NCBI GenBank assembly: GCA_035353335.1
Contig: DAOPZJ010000021.1
Coordinates: 1-41,484 of the forward strand
DNA from: Oscillospiraceae bacterium
Lineage (GTDB): Bacteria; Bacillota; Clostridia; Oscillospirales; JAKOTC01
Direction: 5' to 3'
DNA: 41,484 nucleotides
Position 1 is the first letter of the stretch. Each line of letters starts with the position of its first letter. Below, in pieces: positions 24,952 to 33,370 of this stretch. The notes under the pieces were generated by a model that was not told where the DNA came from, did no database searches, and saw only the letters and a list, made by a program, of their open reading frames with translations. The position numbers and the translations under genes were made by a program.

Positions 24952-25509
24952 CTACTCCATCAGCGCTTTGGATAACGGTTTTGCGAGCGCCGCGCAGGCA
25001 GCCGCCGCGATCACGATGCCCGGAATCATATAGAGCGCGTTATAGGCCGCCGAATAGAGCCAGACCGTCGGCGTGTGCATAAACCAGACCTTCGGCGCCG
25101 CGAAGCTCGCGTAAAAGACCACGCCGCTGACGATGTGGACGAGCCATCGCGCGAATCCGCCGATGACCGCGCCGAGCGCCCAGCCGCCCGCGCTCTTTTT
25201 GAGCATCATCAGCCCCGCCAGCCCGACCATCATATACGCGAGCGGATAATCCATGATGAGCGACCAGATGTTGACCGCGTACCCCTCGTTGAAATATTGG
25301 ATCATACCGGCCACCGCGCCCGCCATGAGCCCCGAAAAAACCCCGCGCCGCAGCGCGTAGATCATCAACGGAATCATCGCGAAGTCGATGGAGCCGCCCT
25401 CGGGGCCGACCGGGATGCGCAGCAAACTCAGCACCGCCGACAGCGCGACCATGACGGCGCCTTCGGCAAGCACGAGCAGCTTTTTGTTTCTGATTTTTTG
25501 CATTGCCAT
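24952..25509 (-). CDS. thiT: Thiamin ECF transporter S component ThiT
   Basis: This 185-aa protein has six membrane helices. The ThiT-type segments VGPEGGSIDFAMIPLMIYALRRG and NIWSLIMDYPLAYMM are where the family binds thiamin. It works with a shared energizing module (two ATPases and EcfT), which is not in this window. A TPP riboswitch in front confirms the substrate. The ATG at 25509 is preferred since the upstream ATG at 25518 abuts the aaagga site. The last 50 bases of the gene recur in the scar at 23870. Confidence 0.95.
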   Translation of the reverse strand: MAMQKIRNKKLLVLAEGAVMVALSAVLSLLRIPVGPEGGSIDFAMIPLMIYALRRGVFSGLMAGAVAGMIQYFNEGYAVNIWSLIMDYPLAYMMVGLAGLMMLKKSAGGWALGAVIGGFARWLVHIVSGVVFYASFAAPKVWFMHTPTVWLYSAAYNALYMIPGIVIAAAACAALAKPLSKALME

Positions 25510-25560
25510 AGGAAACATCCTTTCAAACTTTCAACCGCATTCCGTGATCATGTTGATAAA

Positions 25561-25595
25561 TGAATAAACAAAACCGCCGATAAAATATCGACGGC
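25561..25595 (-). terminator. Riboswitch-linked terminator before thiT
   Basis: On the minus strand a 10-bp stem with two G-U pairs (25586-25595 with 25573-25582, 3-nt loop) is followed by ttttgttta. It lies between the TPP aptamer and thiT, so thiamin pyrophosphate would stop transcription here. Confidence 0.75.
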
Positions 25596-25613
25596 TTACA
25601 AGTCATTGCGTTG

Positions 25614-25726
25614 AGCATGTACCTCCGTCGGCATTATCCGAATCAGGTTCAAGGCCGTAAATTTACGGCCTATGGGTTTCGGGCAAGGGACCCGCTCTCA
25701 GCCGACCCGTTCGTCGGCACCCCAAT
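25614..25726 (-). promoter_or_regulatory. TPP riboswitch (THI element)
   Basis: Reading the minus strand, the conserved blocks appear in order: ggggtgcc, the ggctgagag core, accc, gaacctgat and ggataatgccgacggagg. An extra stem aaggccgtaaatttacggcc sits in the variable arm. It binds thiamin pyrophosphate and represses thiT. Confidence 0.95.
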
Positions 25727-25740
25727 GCAGTTGTAAATTC

Positions 25741-25768
25741 ATTTTATCACAATCCGTAAAAATGTCAA
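25741..25768 (-). promoter_or_regulatory. Promoter of the riboswitch-thiT transcript
   Basis: On the minus strand TTGACA (25763-25768) and TAAAAT (25741-25746) are spaced by 16 bases. The TGA within the -35 box is the stop codon of sigF. Confidence 0.65.
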
Positions 25769-26469
25769 CCCAACATTTTTCGCAGAGACGTCAATAACTT
25801 TTTTTCGCGGCGCGAGACCTGCACCTGGGTCATTTTCAACCGTTTCGCCGCCTGGGTCTGGGTCAGCATGCAAAAATAACGCAGCCGGAGCAGTTCGCGG
25901 TCGTCTTCTTCAAGCTCCTTCATCGCCTTGATCAGCGACAGGCGGTCGGTCAGCTGTTCCTCCTCGAACGGCACGGGGATGTCCAGCTGGCTCTCCTCGT
26001 CCTCCTCGTTGCTGACCGTCAGTGAGATCGTCGGCGCGGCGGCCTGAATCGCGTCTGCCGCCGTCTCGGGCTCCACGCCGAGCAAAACCGCGAGTTCCGA
26101 CACCGTCGGCTCGCAGCCGTTTTCGCGGCAATATTCCTCGCGCGCACGCAGCGCGTTCATCGAAAGCTGCTTTAAAGCCCGTCCGATTTTGATTGAACCG
26201 CCGTCCCGGAACTGGCGTTTGATCTCTCCCAGAATCGCGGGCACCGCGTAAGTCGAGAATCGCAGCCCCCGCTCGGACTCGAATCCGTCCGCCGCTTTGC
26301 ATAATCCCACGCATCCGGCCTGGAACAGATCGTCATAATCGATTCCGCGCCCCCGAAAACGGTACGCGGCCGCCCGGACAAGGCCGAGATTTTCGGTAAT
26401 CAGCAGCTCGCGCTGCGGCGACCGGAACTTTTCGTTTGCCCTGCTCTTCAATTTTTCCGACCCTGCCAC
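25765..26469 (-). CDS. sigF: Forespore sigma factor sigma-F
   Basis: This 234-aa sigma-70 protein contains region 2 (NLGLVRAAAYRFRGRGIDYDDLFQAG, then RFSTYAVPAILGEIKRQFRD) and region 3. Its region 4 ends in QTQAAKRLKMTQVQVSRREKK. Sigma-F and sigma-G are similar, and the linkage to spoIIAA-spoIIAB decides for sigma-F. It is held by SpoIIAB and released in the forespore after septation. The GTG start directly follows the spoIIAB stop, with aggaaagg upstream. Confidence 0.95.
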   Translation of the reverse strand: MAGSEKLKSRANEKFRSPQRELLITENLGLVRAAAYRFRGRGIDYDDLFQAGCVGLCKAADGFESERGLRFSTYAVPAILGEIKRQFRDGGSIKIGRALKQLSMNALRAREEYCRENGCEPTVSELAVLLGVEPETAADAIQAAAPTISLTVSNEEDEESQLDIPVPFEEEQLTDRLSLIKAMKELEEDDRELLRLRYFCMLTQTQAAKRLKMTQVQVSRREKKLLTSLRKMLG

Positions 26470-26934
26470 CTAACGCCCTTTCCTGTCGGACTTCTTTTCG
26501 GCGTCCGGACTGATCAGCCGTTTCTTTAAGGTCACGGAAGTCCCTCTGCCGGGCTTGGAGCGTACAGCGACGCCGTCGGAAAACTGCTGCATCACCGTGA
26601 ACCCGAGTCCCGAGCGCTCACCGCTTGTCGACGTGGTAAACAGCGGCTCCATCGCCTGCCTGACGTCGGCGATGCCGCGCCCCTTGTCCGAGATCTTTAT
26701 GTAAAGCACCCCGTCCGAAGTCAGTTTGGCCGCCATGACGATCTCACCCGAACTGCTCGGATAGGCGTGAACGATGCAGTTGGTCACTGCCTCGCTCACC
26801 GCCGTTTTGACGTCCGAAATGACGTCGCAGGGCGGATCGGCCTGCGCCGCGAAGCAGCCGGCAATCGCTCTCAAAAAACTCTCGTTAACCGACTTGGCCG
26901 GAACCGTCAGACGCATTTTGTTGATCACTTTCAT
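26470..26934 (-). CDS. spoIIAB: Anti-sigma-F factor SpoIIAB
   Basis: This 154-aa serine kinase of the GHKL fold has N-box Glu48 and Asn52 (SEAVTNCIVHAY), G1 box SDKGRGI and G2 box SGLGFTVM. It binds sigma-F or phosphorylates SpoIIAA. The ATG at 26934 follows aaagggga. The N-terminal 50 bases overlap the end of spoIIAA in another frame, which ties translation of the two partners. Confidence 0.96.
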   Translation of the reverse strand: MKVINKMRLTVPAKSVNESFLRAIAGCFAAQADPPCDVISDVKTAVSEAVTNCIVHAYPSSSGEIVMAAKLTSDGVLYIKISDKGRGIADVRQAMEPLFTTSTSGERSGLGFTVMQQFSDGVAVRSKPGRGTSVTLKKRLISPDAEKKSDRKGR

Positions 26935-27256
26935 TGGTATTATCCCCTTTCTCACTTTCCCGAAATTCCGCGATCCGATCCAGCCCCGCCAGTTTCATCA
27001 CCCTTTTTTGGCGCGCTGTCAGCCCGCTGACAGCCACTTTGCCGCCCCACGCCTCGATCACGCGAAACCGCCCCATCACCAGTCCGATGGCCGAACTGTC
27101 GATGAAGGTCACGTCGGAAAAATCCAGCTCCACTTCCGCGGGGCGTTTGCGCATCAGCGCGTCGTCGATTTGCGGCCGAAACCGCGCGGCCTCGTGGTGG
27201 TCAATTTCCCCGCTCAGATAGACAGTCACCCTATCGAGCGCAATTTTAATCAGCAT
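26885..27256 (-). CDS. spoIIAA: Anti-anti-sigma factor SpoIIAA
   Basis: This 123-aa STAS-domain protein has the phosphorylation site FIDSSAIGLVMGRF (Ser54 equivalent to Ser58 of Bacillus subtilis). Unphosphorylated, it binds SpoIIAB and frees sigma-F. The family is usually about 117 aa. Here the frame continues 50 bases into spoIIAB, giving a polar C-terminal tail of about 15 residues. An aagggaga site precedes the ATG. Confidence 0.95.
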   Translation of the reverse strand: MLIKIALDRVTVYLSGEIDHHEAARFRPQIDDALMRKRPAEVELDFSDVTFIDSSAIGLVMGRFRVIEAWGGKVAVSGLTARQKRVMKLAGLDRIAEFRESEKGDNTNESDQQNASDGSGQVG

Positions 27257-27314
27257 CTCTATCTCCCTTTCTTTGTTTCGGAGGTGCTTCGCCTGTCGAT
27301 TACCGCATCACGGC

Positions 27315-27336
27315 ACTTCAAAAGGCGAAACTTCCT
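27315..27336 (-). promoter_or_regulatory. Possible sigma-H promoter of spoIIA
   Basis: On the minus strand AGGAAGT (27330-27336) and GAAGT (27315-27319) resemble sigma-H boxes about 60 bases before spoIIAA, as expected for this operon. The match is partial. The rest of 27257-27476 shows no gene. Confidence 0.3.
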
Positions 27337-27476
27337 CTCGCTCGCCGATTGATTTGATAAAAGCATACCGCAGCCCGCGCGAAAAACTTGTCGAAATCCG
27401 AATCCCCGAAAGCGGGTATTTTGCTTTTCTCGCTCGGCGAAAACCCGATTATTTTGCCTTTTTAAAATCAAAACAC

Positions 27477-27505
27477 TTGCAAAAAAAAGGGCGGTATGTT
27501 ATAAT
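27477..27505 (+). promoter_or_regulatory. Promoter of secG
   Basis: TTGCAA (27477-27482) and TATAAT (27500-27505) are spaced by 17 bases, about 50 bases before secG. Confidence 0.78.
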
Positions 27506-27553
27506 AGCGCTTGCGCCTTTTATAAGGAAGCATCAACAGATAGGAGAATTTTC

Positions 27554-27988
27554 ATGAGCGTTTTTGAATATGTCATCGGCGGGTTGCTGCTGGTGGTGTC
27601 CATTGTGCTCACCGTCGTAATTTTGCTCCAAAAAGAGAGAGCAAGCACCTCCAACAATGCGTTCGAGGCGGATACATCCGACAGCTATTACAGCAAAAAC
27701 AGCAGCCGCACCAAAGAAGCCGCGCTCAGCCGGATCACCAAGATCCTTTCGGTCGCGATGTTCGTGCTTGCGATCGCCATCAATATTTTCATCAATGTGT
27801 CCAACAACTCCAAAAACACTTCCAGCTCCGCGAGCAGCGCCGCGTCCGGCACTGTTTCCTCGGCCTCCGGAGACACCGCGCTCGAGTCCACCCTCAGCGC
27901 CGTGTTCGCTTCTTCAACCGCGGCCTCGGCTCCGGCCTCCGTTGAAAGCGCCGCGAGTTCGGTTCCGACCGCTTCGAGCCAGGGTTAG
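27554..27988 (+). CDS. secG: Preprotein translocase subunit SecG with long Ser/Ala tail
   Basis: This 144-aa protein contains the normal SecG core: helix 1 (about 5-24), the LLQKERAS turn and helix 2 (about 62-82). SecG assists SecYE in protein export. The family is usually 70-80 aa. Here about 60 residues rich in Ser, Ala, Val and Thr follow helix 2. By known SecG topology, that tail would lie outside the membrane. A taggaga site sets the ATG. Confidence 0.92.
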   Translation: MSVFEYVIGGLLLVVSIVLTVVILLQKERASTSNNAFEADTSDSYYSKNSSRTKEAALSRITKILSVAMFVLAIAINIFINVSNNSKNTSSSASSAASGTVSSASGDTALESTLSAVFASSTAASAPASVESAASSVPTASSQG

Positions 27989-28006
27989 TCCGTTCATAAA
28001 AAGTGC

Positions 28007-28039
28007 CGCCGCAGCGGGCCTGCCCGCTGCGGCGCTTTT
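28007..28039. terminator. Bidirectional terminator between secG and spoIID
   Basis: A GC-rich stem of up to 13 bp (28007-28019 with 28022-28034) has T-runs on both strands (28036-28039 on plus; about 27997-28002 read as T on minus). It serves the two convergent genes. Confidence 0.85.
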
Positions 28040-28060
28040 ACAGTAAATTGAATTTGAGTG

Positions 28061-29119
28061 TCACAGCTCGCAGAATGAGATTCCTTTATAATAGGTCTTC
28101 AGAATCTGCGAATAGGTCTTCCCCGCTTTTGCAAGCGCGCCCGCCCCGTATTGGCTCATTCCGACGCCGTGCCCCCAGCCCTTGACCGAAAAGGTGAATT
28201 CGCTGTTTTTATATGCCACCTCAAAGCAGGCCGAACGCAGCCCGAAGAGTTCCCGCAGCTGCAGCCCCGTCAGCGAAATCCCGCCGATTTTCGCGGCGCT
28301 GACATACCCGGCAGGCGTCCGAAGAAGTTCTTCAAACCACTTTTTCTGATCCGAGGGCAGTTCGCATCCCGCTTTTTCAAGCGCTGTTTTCACCTCATCC
28401 GTTGAAAGCATCACTTTTGACAGATAATCGGGCGACTGCTCGTCCCCGGAACTGTCGACTCCGACCAGATACGGCGAATAGGCGCCCCAGATATTCTGCG
28501 CGCTCTCGGTCTTGCCGCAGCTGATGGCATGATAAGTCGCCACAATCGGCTCGCCCTCGTAAACCATGATCAGATCACCCACCTCTTCAACCAGTTTGTC
28601 AAGGCGTGCGATCTGCTCCTCCCAGTCATCGGGATACAGTTTTTTGATCTCCTCATCGCCGATGTACGCCTGTCCGACTGCCGGGTCGTCGGAGATATCG
28701 GCGCCGGCAAGCGAAGCCGTAGGGCTGCTGCGCTCGCGGATCTTGTAACTCACCGCATAGGTATGCGCCGCGACAATCTGGGCTTTCAGAGCTTCATCCG
28801 GGTATTCGAGCGGCATTTCGGCGGCAGCCGCGCCGCGCAGATATGCCTTCGGGGTCAGAGCGATCACCTTTCCGCTCGCCGACAAAAAGACTTTGTACTC
28901 CGACTCGTCGCCCGAAGCGGGTGAGGCATTCAGGGAACTCGAACCGGCATAAATCGCGTCAAAGAACTGCGACATCGTGGGAATATCGGATGCCGTCGTC
29001 ATTTCCGAAGAACTCATCTTTCCGGCCGGCTCCTCCATTTTCGAAACTGCCTGCGCGAGCAGCGGAGCCGCGACCATGCAGATTACTGCAAGCGCAATGC
29101 CCGTTTTCAGCTTTTTCAT
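28061..29119 (-). CDS. spoIID: Stage II sporulation protein D
   Basis: This 352-aa protein has an N-terminal signal anchor (residues 4-24) and the SpoIID/LytB domain. Hallmarks are LRGAAAAEMPLEYPDEALKA (with the catalytic-type Glu), HTYAVSY and the C-terminal GWGHGVGMSQYGAGALAKAG. SpoIID is a lytic transglycosylase that acts in septal peptidoglycan remodelling during engulfment. The ATG at 29119 follows gaggaag. The long Ser-rich stretch after the anchor is a linker. The gene is divergent from the following membrane-protein gene. Confidence 0.94.
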   Translation of the reverse strand: MKKLKTGIALAVICMVAAPLLAQAVSKMEEPAGKMSSSEMTTASDIPTMSQFFDAIYAGSSSLNASPASGDESEYKVFLSASGKVIALTPKAYLRGAAAAEMPLEYPDEALKAQIVAAHTYAVSYKIRERSSPTASLAGADISDDPAVGQAYIGDEEIKKLYPDDWEEQIARLDKLVEEVGDLIMVYEGEPIVATYHAISCGKTESAQNIWGAYSPYLVGVDSSGDEQSPDYLSKVMLSTDEVKTALEKAGCELPSDQKKWFEELLRTPAGYVSAAKIGGISLTGLQLRELFGLRSACFEVAYKNSEFTFSVKGWGHGVGMSQYGAGALAKAGKTYSQILKTYYKGISFCEL

Positions 29120-29263
29120 TTTGATTTTCTTCCTCCCCGCACGGTTTTCCCGGAAATTGCGGATCGGCTCCGACACGATGTCGCCGCGCCGACCACAAAA
29201 TAAAGATATTCACAACCTGTCCGCGGTATGCGCGGAGTTTCTCATCGAAAGGAGACGTCCGGT

Positions 29264-30076
29264 TTGAAAAAAAACACCATGACCTTCGCGGTCTGCCTCG
29301 TCTTTGCAGCGCTGCTGACTGCCGTCAACACCTACGGCGCCGTCGGCACTTCGCAGGTCATGCTGCGCGACGGCATGGGGTATATCTACGCGCTCCTCGC
29401 AGTCGGGGCGCTGCTCTGGTTGTTTTTCACCGGCAAAAAACGCTTCCGGACCGAACCGGGGTGGCTCAACACCGGCAAACCGGAATTTTTCTTTTTCGGC
29501 GCCGCGGTTTTGACGGTTTCGCTCGTTTCTCTTTCCGAATTTTTACCGCAGCTCGGAAATTTTGACCCGGTCCTCCAGGGCCCGTTTTTGATGACCCGTA
29601 CGGCTTTCTCCTGCCTCGGCCTCGCGGCCGGCCCGCTGCTTTTTATCGCGGGCGCTTCGAAAAAAGCCGGGCTCAAAGGCCTTTCAACCGCCTTCGCTGC
29701 GATTTGGAGCTTTGCCTTTGTGGTTTCGGAATGCACCTTTTTCATTCCTCTGCCCGATATCTCACTCTATCTTCCGCGGCTCGGAACCGCGGTTTTCGCG
29801 ACGCTGACTTTCTGTTATCTGACAATGGCCGGAAAAGCCGGCCTTCGCCGAAACGCCGCGGGACTTCGCACCTGCGCCGGGGCGCTGATGATGTTCTCGG
29901 TTTCGGACATCGTATTCTGGATGGTTTATCACAACAACGCCTTCCGCTCGATGCCCGTTTCGAGTTTTCTGTTCGCGGTTTTCTTCGCGTTATATTCCGT
30001 ATGGTTTTCTTTTACGCTGGACCGCAGGTTTATATCCCATGACCCGTCGGCGGAGGTGGCGGCCGTTGAACTATGA
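29264..30076 (+). CDS. Polytopic membrane protein of unknown function
   Basis: This 270-aa protein has about seven or eight hydrophobic helices, short loops and no family motif I recognise. The TTG at 29264 is taken as start because aaaggaga lies eight bases before it. An ATG at 29279 is the alternative. The end overlaps the DnaD-like gene by 11 bases, so both are probably translated from one message. The position between spoIID and replication-restart genes gives no clear hint of function. Confidence 0.72.
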   Translation: MKKNTMTFAVCLVFAALLTAVNTYGAVGTSQVMLRDGMGYIYALLAVGALLWLFFTGKKRFRTEPGWLNTGKPEFFFFGAAVLTVSLVSLSEFLPQLGNFDPVLQGPFLMTRTAFSCLGLAAGPLLFIAGASKKAGLKGLSTAFAAIWSFAFVVSECTFFIPLPDISLYLPRLGTAVFATLTFCYLTMAGKAGLRRNAAGLRTCAGALMMFSVSDIVFWMVYHNNAFRSMPVSSFLFAVFFALYSVWFSFTLDRRFISHDPSAEVAAVEL

Positions 30077-31007
30077 AATCGTAAATTTTTCGGGCGGTTT
30101 TGAACTTCTGAAGCCCGCTTCCGCTTTCCTGAAAAGCGCCGGAGCGCTCTCTTTGAAGGTTCTTTTTGCCCTGCTCACCGAAGGCGGCGGTTCGTCGGAG
30201 GCGATGGCCGCGCGATTCGGATGCGAAGACAAAGAGATCCGGGATGCGCTTGCCTACTGGATCGACTGCGGCCTTTTTTCGCGCTGCGGCGGAAAACTCG
30301 CCTTTGCCGAACTGCCCGAGCAGAAGAAAACAGTTCAAAAACCGCTCCCGGCCAGCATCGCGGCGGTTCCGGCCATGACTTCGGACGAAGCCGCGAAACG
30401 CATCCGCGAAAATGAGGAATTGAAATTTCTGATCGAGCAGATGCAGCGGTGTTTCGGCCGGCTGCTCACTCAGAACGAGGTCTCCCAGACCATCTCGGTA
30501 TGCGACTATTCGGGGCTTCCCGTCGACGTGATGATTTTGCTCGTCGGCTACAGCGCCTCGGTCGGAAAGACCTCGATGGCTTACATCAAGAAAGTCGCGA
30601 TGGATTGGGGAGAGCGCGGCATCGTCACCCAGCAGCAGGCCGACGAACAGCTCAAAGCCCTTGCCTCTCAGTCGAGAGCCGACGAGATTGTCACGAAGGC
30701 GCTCGACGTCACCGGCAGAAATCTCGTCGCCCGCGAGCGCGAATACGCAAACGACTGGGTCGCCGTCCTCGGTTTTGACGGCGATATGCTCGCAGAGGCC
30801 TATTCCCAGTGCGCGCTCGCGACCGGAAAAAGGGATTTTCGATACATTGATAAGATTTTACATAACTGGAGCGAGAACGGAATCGCCACCCTTGAGCAGG
30901 CGAAAACCTTCAAACAGAGCCGTTTTTCGAAGACCTCCCGCAAAAAGGCGGACGAAGAGGCGAACGGCGAATTTTTGAAAAACGCCTTGTCTATTAAGGA
31001 CGTTTGA
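30066..31007 (+). CDS. DnaD-like replication protein
   Basis: This 313-aa protein has an N-terminal winged-helix part and two DnaB2/DnaD C-terminal-type domains, each ending in the Y-I-x-K-x-x-x-x-W motif (YIKKVAMDWGERGI and YIDKILHNWSENGI). Such proteins act in primosome assembly by helping load the replicative helicase. The TTG at 30066 is chosen since cggaggtgg lies just before it. The next gene, 28 bases downstream, encodes the helicase loader, as in many Clostridia. Confidence 0.88.
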   Translation: MNYEIVNFSGGFELLKPASAFLKSAGALSLKVLFALLTEGGGSSEAMAARFGCEDKEIRDALAYWIDCGLFSRCGGKLAFAELPEQKKTVQKPLPASIAAVPAMTSDEAAKRIRENEELKFLIEQMQRCFGRLLTQNEVSQTISVCDYSGLPVDVMILLVGYSASVGKTSMAYIKKVAMDWGERGIVTQQQADEQLKALASQSRADEIVTKALDVTGRNLVAREREYANDWVAVLGFDGDMLAEAYSQCALATGKRDFRYIDKILHNWSENGIATLEQAKTFKQSRFSKTSRKKADEEANGEFLKNALSIKDV

Positions 31008-31035
31008 TGTAAAATAGAGCTTGGGGGTGCGAACG

Positions 31036-32004
31036 ATGAACGAGGAGATCCTGCGCAAAGCGGCGGACGAACTCGCCGCCGTCCGCGAACGGAATCTGCG
31101 CGAGCAGCAGCGGCGTTTTGAGGAATGCCGTCGGCTGAATTCGCGCTTTTTTGATATCTCCGCCGAAAATTGTGAGCTTGCCGCCGCCATGGTGCGGGTC
31201 GCTTTATCCGGCAACACCGACAATCTCCCCCCGCTGAAAGACCGGTCCTTGGCGCTTCGCGCCGAACAGGAGAAACTTTTAAAAGCCCTCGGAAAACCCG
31301 AAAACTGGCTTGATGCGATCTTTTCCTGCCCCGTCTGCAAAGACACCGGCATCACCGACGGCAAGCGCTGCGGCTGCGTTCAGAAGCTGATCGCCGAAAT
31401 CAACACCAAAACTCTGAACGCCCGCTCACCGATGAAGTTACATACCTTTGAGGAATTCGACCTCTCTTATTACGACGATAAACCCGACCCGAAACTCGGA
31501 GAGTCGCCGCGCGCAAGAATGACCCAGATTTATAACAAACTGCGCGGTTATGCCGCCAACTTTTCTCCGGCTTCCAGGAGCTTATTGCTCTGGGGCCAGC
31601 CGGGACTCGGAAAGACCCATCTTGCCCTCTCGGTCGCATCGGTCGTATTATCCCGCGGTTTCTCGGTCGCCTATATCCCCGCAAACGACCTGTTTTCTCA
31701 ACTTGACCGTGAGCGTTTTTCAAACGACGAGGAGAACGAAACGCTCAAAACCGCTTTAAACTGCGACTTATTAATCCTCGACGACCTCGGCACCGAATAC
31801 CTCAACGCCTTTATCCAGTCGCAGTTATACACCATCGTCAATGACCGGCTGCTCGCCCGAAAACCCACGATCATCAGCACCAACCTCGAACCCGGCGAAC
31901 TCGACGAACGTTACCCGCGCCGGCTGGTCTCGCGCGTCATGGGTGAATACGCCGATTTTCTGCTCACCGGAAAAGATGTCCGAATCATCAAAAAATATAA
32001 ATGA
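31036..32004 (+). CDS. DnaC/DnaI-type helicase loader ATPase
   Basis: This 322-aa protein has an N-terminal helical region and a Cys motif (CPVCKDTG...CGC, a possible zinc site). An AAA+ domain follows with Walker A GQPGLGKTH (187-195) and Walker B LLILDDLGTE. It is expected to load the replicative helicase onto DNA. The zinc-type motif at the domain border is typical of the Gram-positive loaders. The start at 31036 follows ggggg at eight bases. Confidence 0.92.
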   Translation: MNEEILRKAADELAAVRERNLREQQRRFEECRRLNSRFFDISAENCELAAAMVRVALSGNTDNLPPLKDRSLALRAEQEKLLKALGKPENWLDAIFSCPVCKDTGITDGKRCGCVQKLIAEINTKTLNARSPMKLHTFEEFDLSYYDDKPDPKLGESPRARMTQIYNKLRGYAANFSPASRSLLLWGQPGLGKTHLALSVASVVLSRGFSVAYIPANDLFSQLDRERFSNDEENETLKTALNCDLLILDDLGTEYLNAFIQSQLYTIVNDRLLARKPTIISTNLEPGELDERYPRRLVSRVMGEYADFLLTGKDVRIIKKYK

Positions 32005-32035
32005 AATCTTTCAATGTGAAAGGAAGGTCAACTTT

Positions 32036-33277
32036 ATGAACCTCACCAAACAGGAGATCTCCGCGCTGCAAACACTCGCCAAAAGAACCCACGAGGCCGC
32101 CTGCGACCCCGTCAATATCGAGCGCGAAAAGGGCTGGAGAGCGCTGAACGGCCTCAAGCCGATCCGCCCGATGGTCATCATCGACCAGCTGCCCTGGAAC
32201 GAATTCCCCCAGGAAGAACTGACCGGCGCCGTCACCTCCGACCCCTATTGGCAGCGGGCCGAAAAGATGATGCAGCGGATGTTATTCCGCTTCAAATATA
32301 TCCCCGGCGACGCGATCATCAAAGACGTTTTCACCGTCACCAAGGAGATTTCCGGCATCCACGATTTCGGCCTCAGAGTCAACGAGGACACCGCGAGCAT
32401 CGAAGAGAGCAGCGAAGTCCGCGGACATTATTATCATGACCAGCTCGAGACCGACGAGATCGTCGACGCTCTGACCCCTAAGCCCATCGTCTATAACGAA
32501 GAATCGACCCTGAAGCATCTCGCCGAGGCACATGAGCTGTTCGACGGGATTCTTCCGGTCGCTTTGAACGGCGTCAACCCGCCGAACGACATCTGGGACC
32601 ACCTGTCGATGTACCGCGGCGTCGAAAACCCGCTGTACGACATGGCGGAGCGCCCGGAGTTCGTTCATAAAATCATGCGCAAATTCACCGACATGTATAT
32701 CGGCAACCTGCTCGAGCTTGAACGGCGCGGACTGCTCGGACACAGCCAGGAGACCATCCACTGCACCCAGGCGTTCGTCGACGAACTGCCCAAGCCCGGT
32801 TTTGATCCGAATCACGTGCGCGCCTGCGACACCTGGGCTTACGGCCTCGCGCAGATGCTCTCGACCGTCTCCCCGGCGATGTTTGAGGAGTTTGAAGTCG
32901 ACTACTGCAAAGAGTGGGCAAAACACCTCGGCCTGGTTTATTACGGCTGCTGCGACCCGCTCGACCGCAAGATGGCGCAGGTCCGCAAGATCCCGAACGT
33001 CCGCAAAGTCAGCATGAGCCCGTGGACCACCCCGGAAGTCGGCGCCGCCGCCATCGCGGGTGACTATGTGTTCTCCTCGAAACCCAACCCCGCGCATCTC
33101 GCGGCCCCGACCTTCGACGGCGATATGGTCCGCGCTTATCTGACAAACATCCGCAAAGCCGCCGAGAGCAATAAGTGCCCGGTCGAATTCATCCTCAAAG
33201 ACGTCAGCACCGTCAAGCATGACTTCAAGCGTCTGGTCGAATGGGAAAAGATCGCGATGGAGGTCGCGAAAGCTTAG
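32036..33277 (+). CDS. URO-D/cobalamin methyltransferase-fold protein
   Basis: This 413-aa protein looks like the uroporphyrinogen decarboxylase superfamily, which also includes corrinoid-dependent methyltransferases (MtaA, CmuA types). Segments supporting this are VHKIMRKFTDMYIGNLLELERRG and YYGCCDPLDRKMAQVRKIPNVRKVSMSPW. It is not a haem-pathway enzyme by context: no hem genes are near. It probably works on a small methylated or carboxylated compound imported by the adjacent MFS protein. An aggaagg site precedes the ATG. Confidence 0.75.
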   Translation: MNLTKQEISALQTLAKRTHEAACDPVNIEREKGWRALNGLKPIRPMVIIDQLPWNEFPQEELTGAVTSDPYWQRAEKMMQRMLFRFKYIPGDAIIKDVFTVTKEISGIHDFGLRVNEDTASIEESSEVRGHYYHDQLETDEIVDALTPKPIVYNEESTLKHLAEAHELFDGILPVALNGVNPPNDIWDHLSMYRGVENPLYDMAERPEFVHKIMRKFTDMYIGNLLELERRGLLGHSQETIHCTQAFVDELPKPGFDPNHVRACDTWAYGLAQMLSTVSPAMFEEFEVDYCKEWAKHLGLVYYGCCDPLDRKMAQVRKIPNVRKVSMSPWTTPEVGAAAIAGDYVFSSKPNPAHLAAPTFDGDMVRAYLTNIRKAAESNKCPVEFILKDVSTVKHDFKRLVEWEKIAMEVAKA

Positions 33278-33370
33278 TTTAAACATTAACCCGAACTGAA
33301 AATTGAATACGCGTGAGGAAAGCTTGATAATCAGTTTTCAGACCAAATTATGAAAAGGATGGCTGTTATT

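Noticed and set aside
32282..33286. 334-aa open frame opposite the URO-D-like gene
   Set aside because: No start signal and no family features; the plus strand has a good ribosome site and a known fold.
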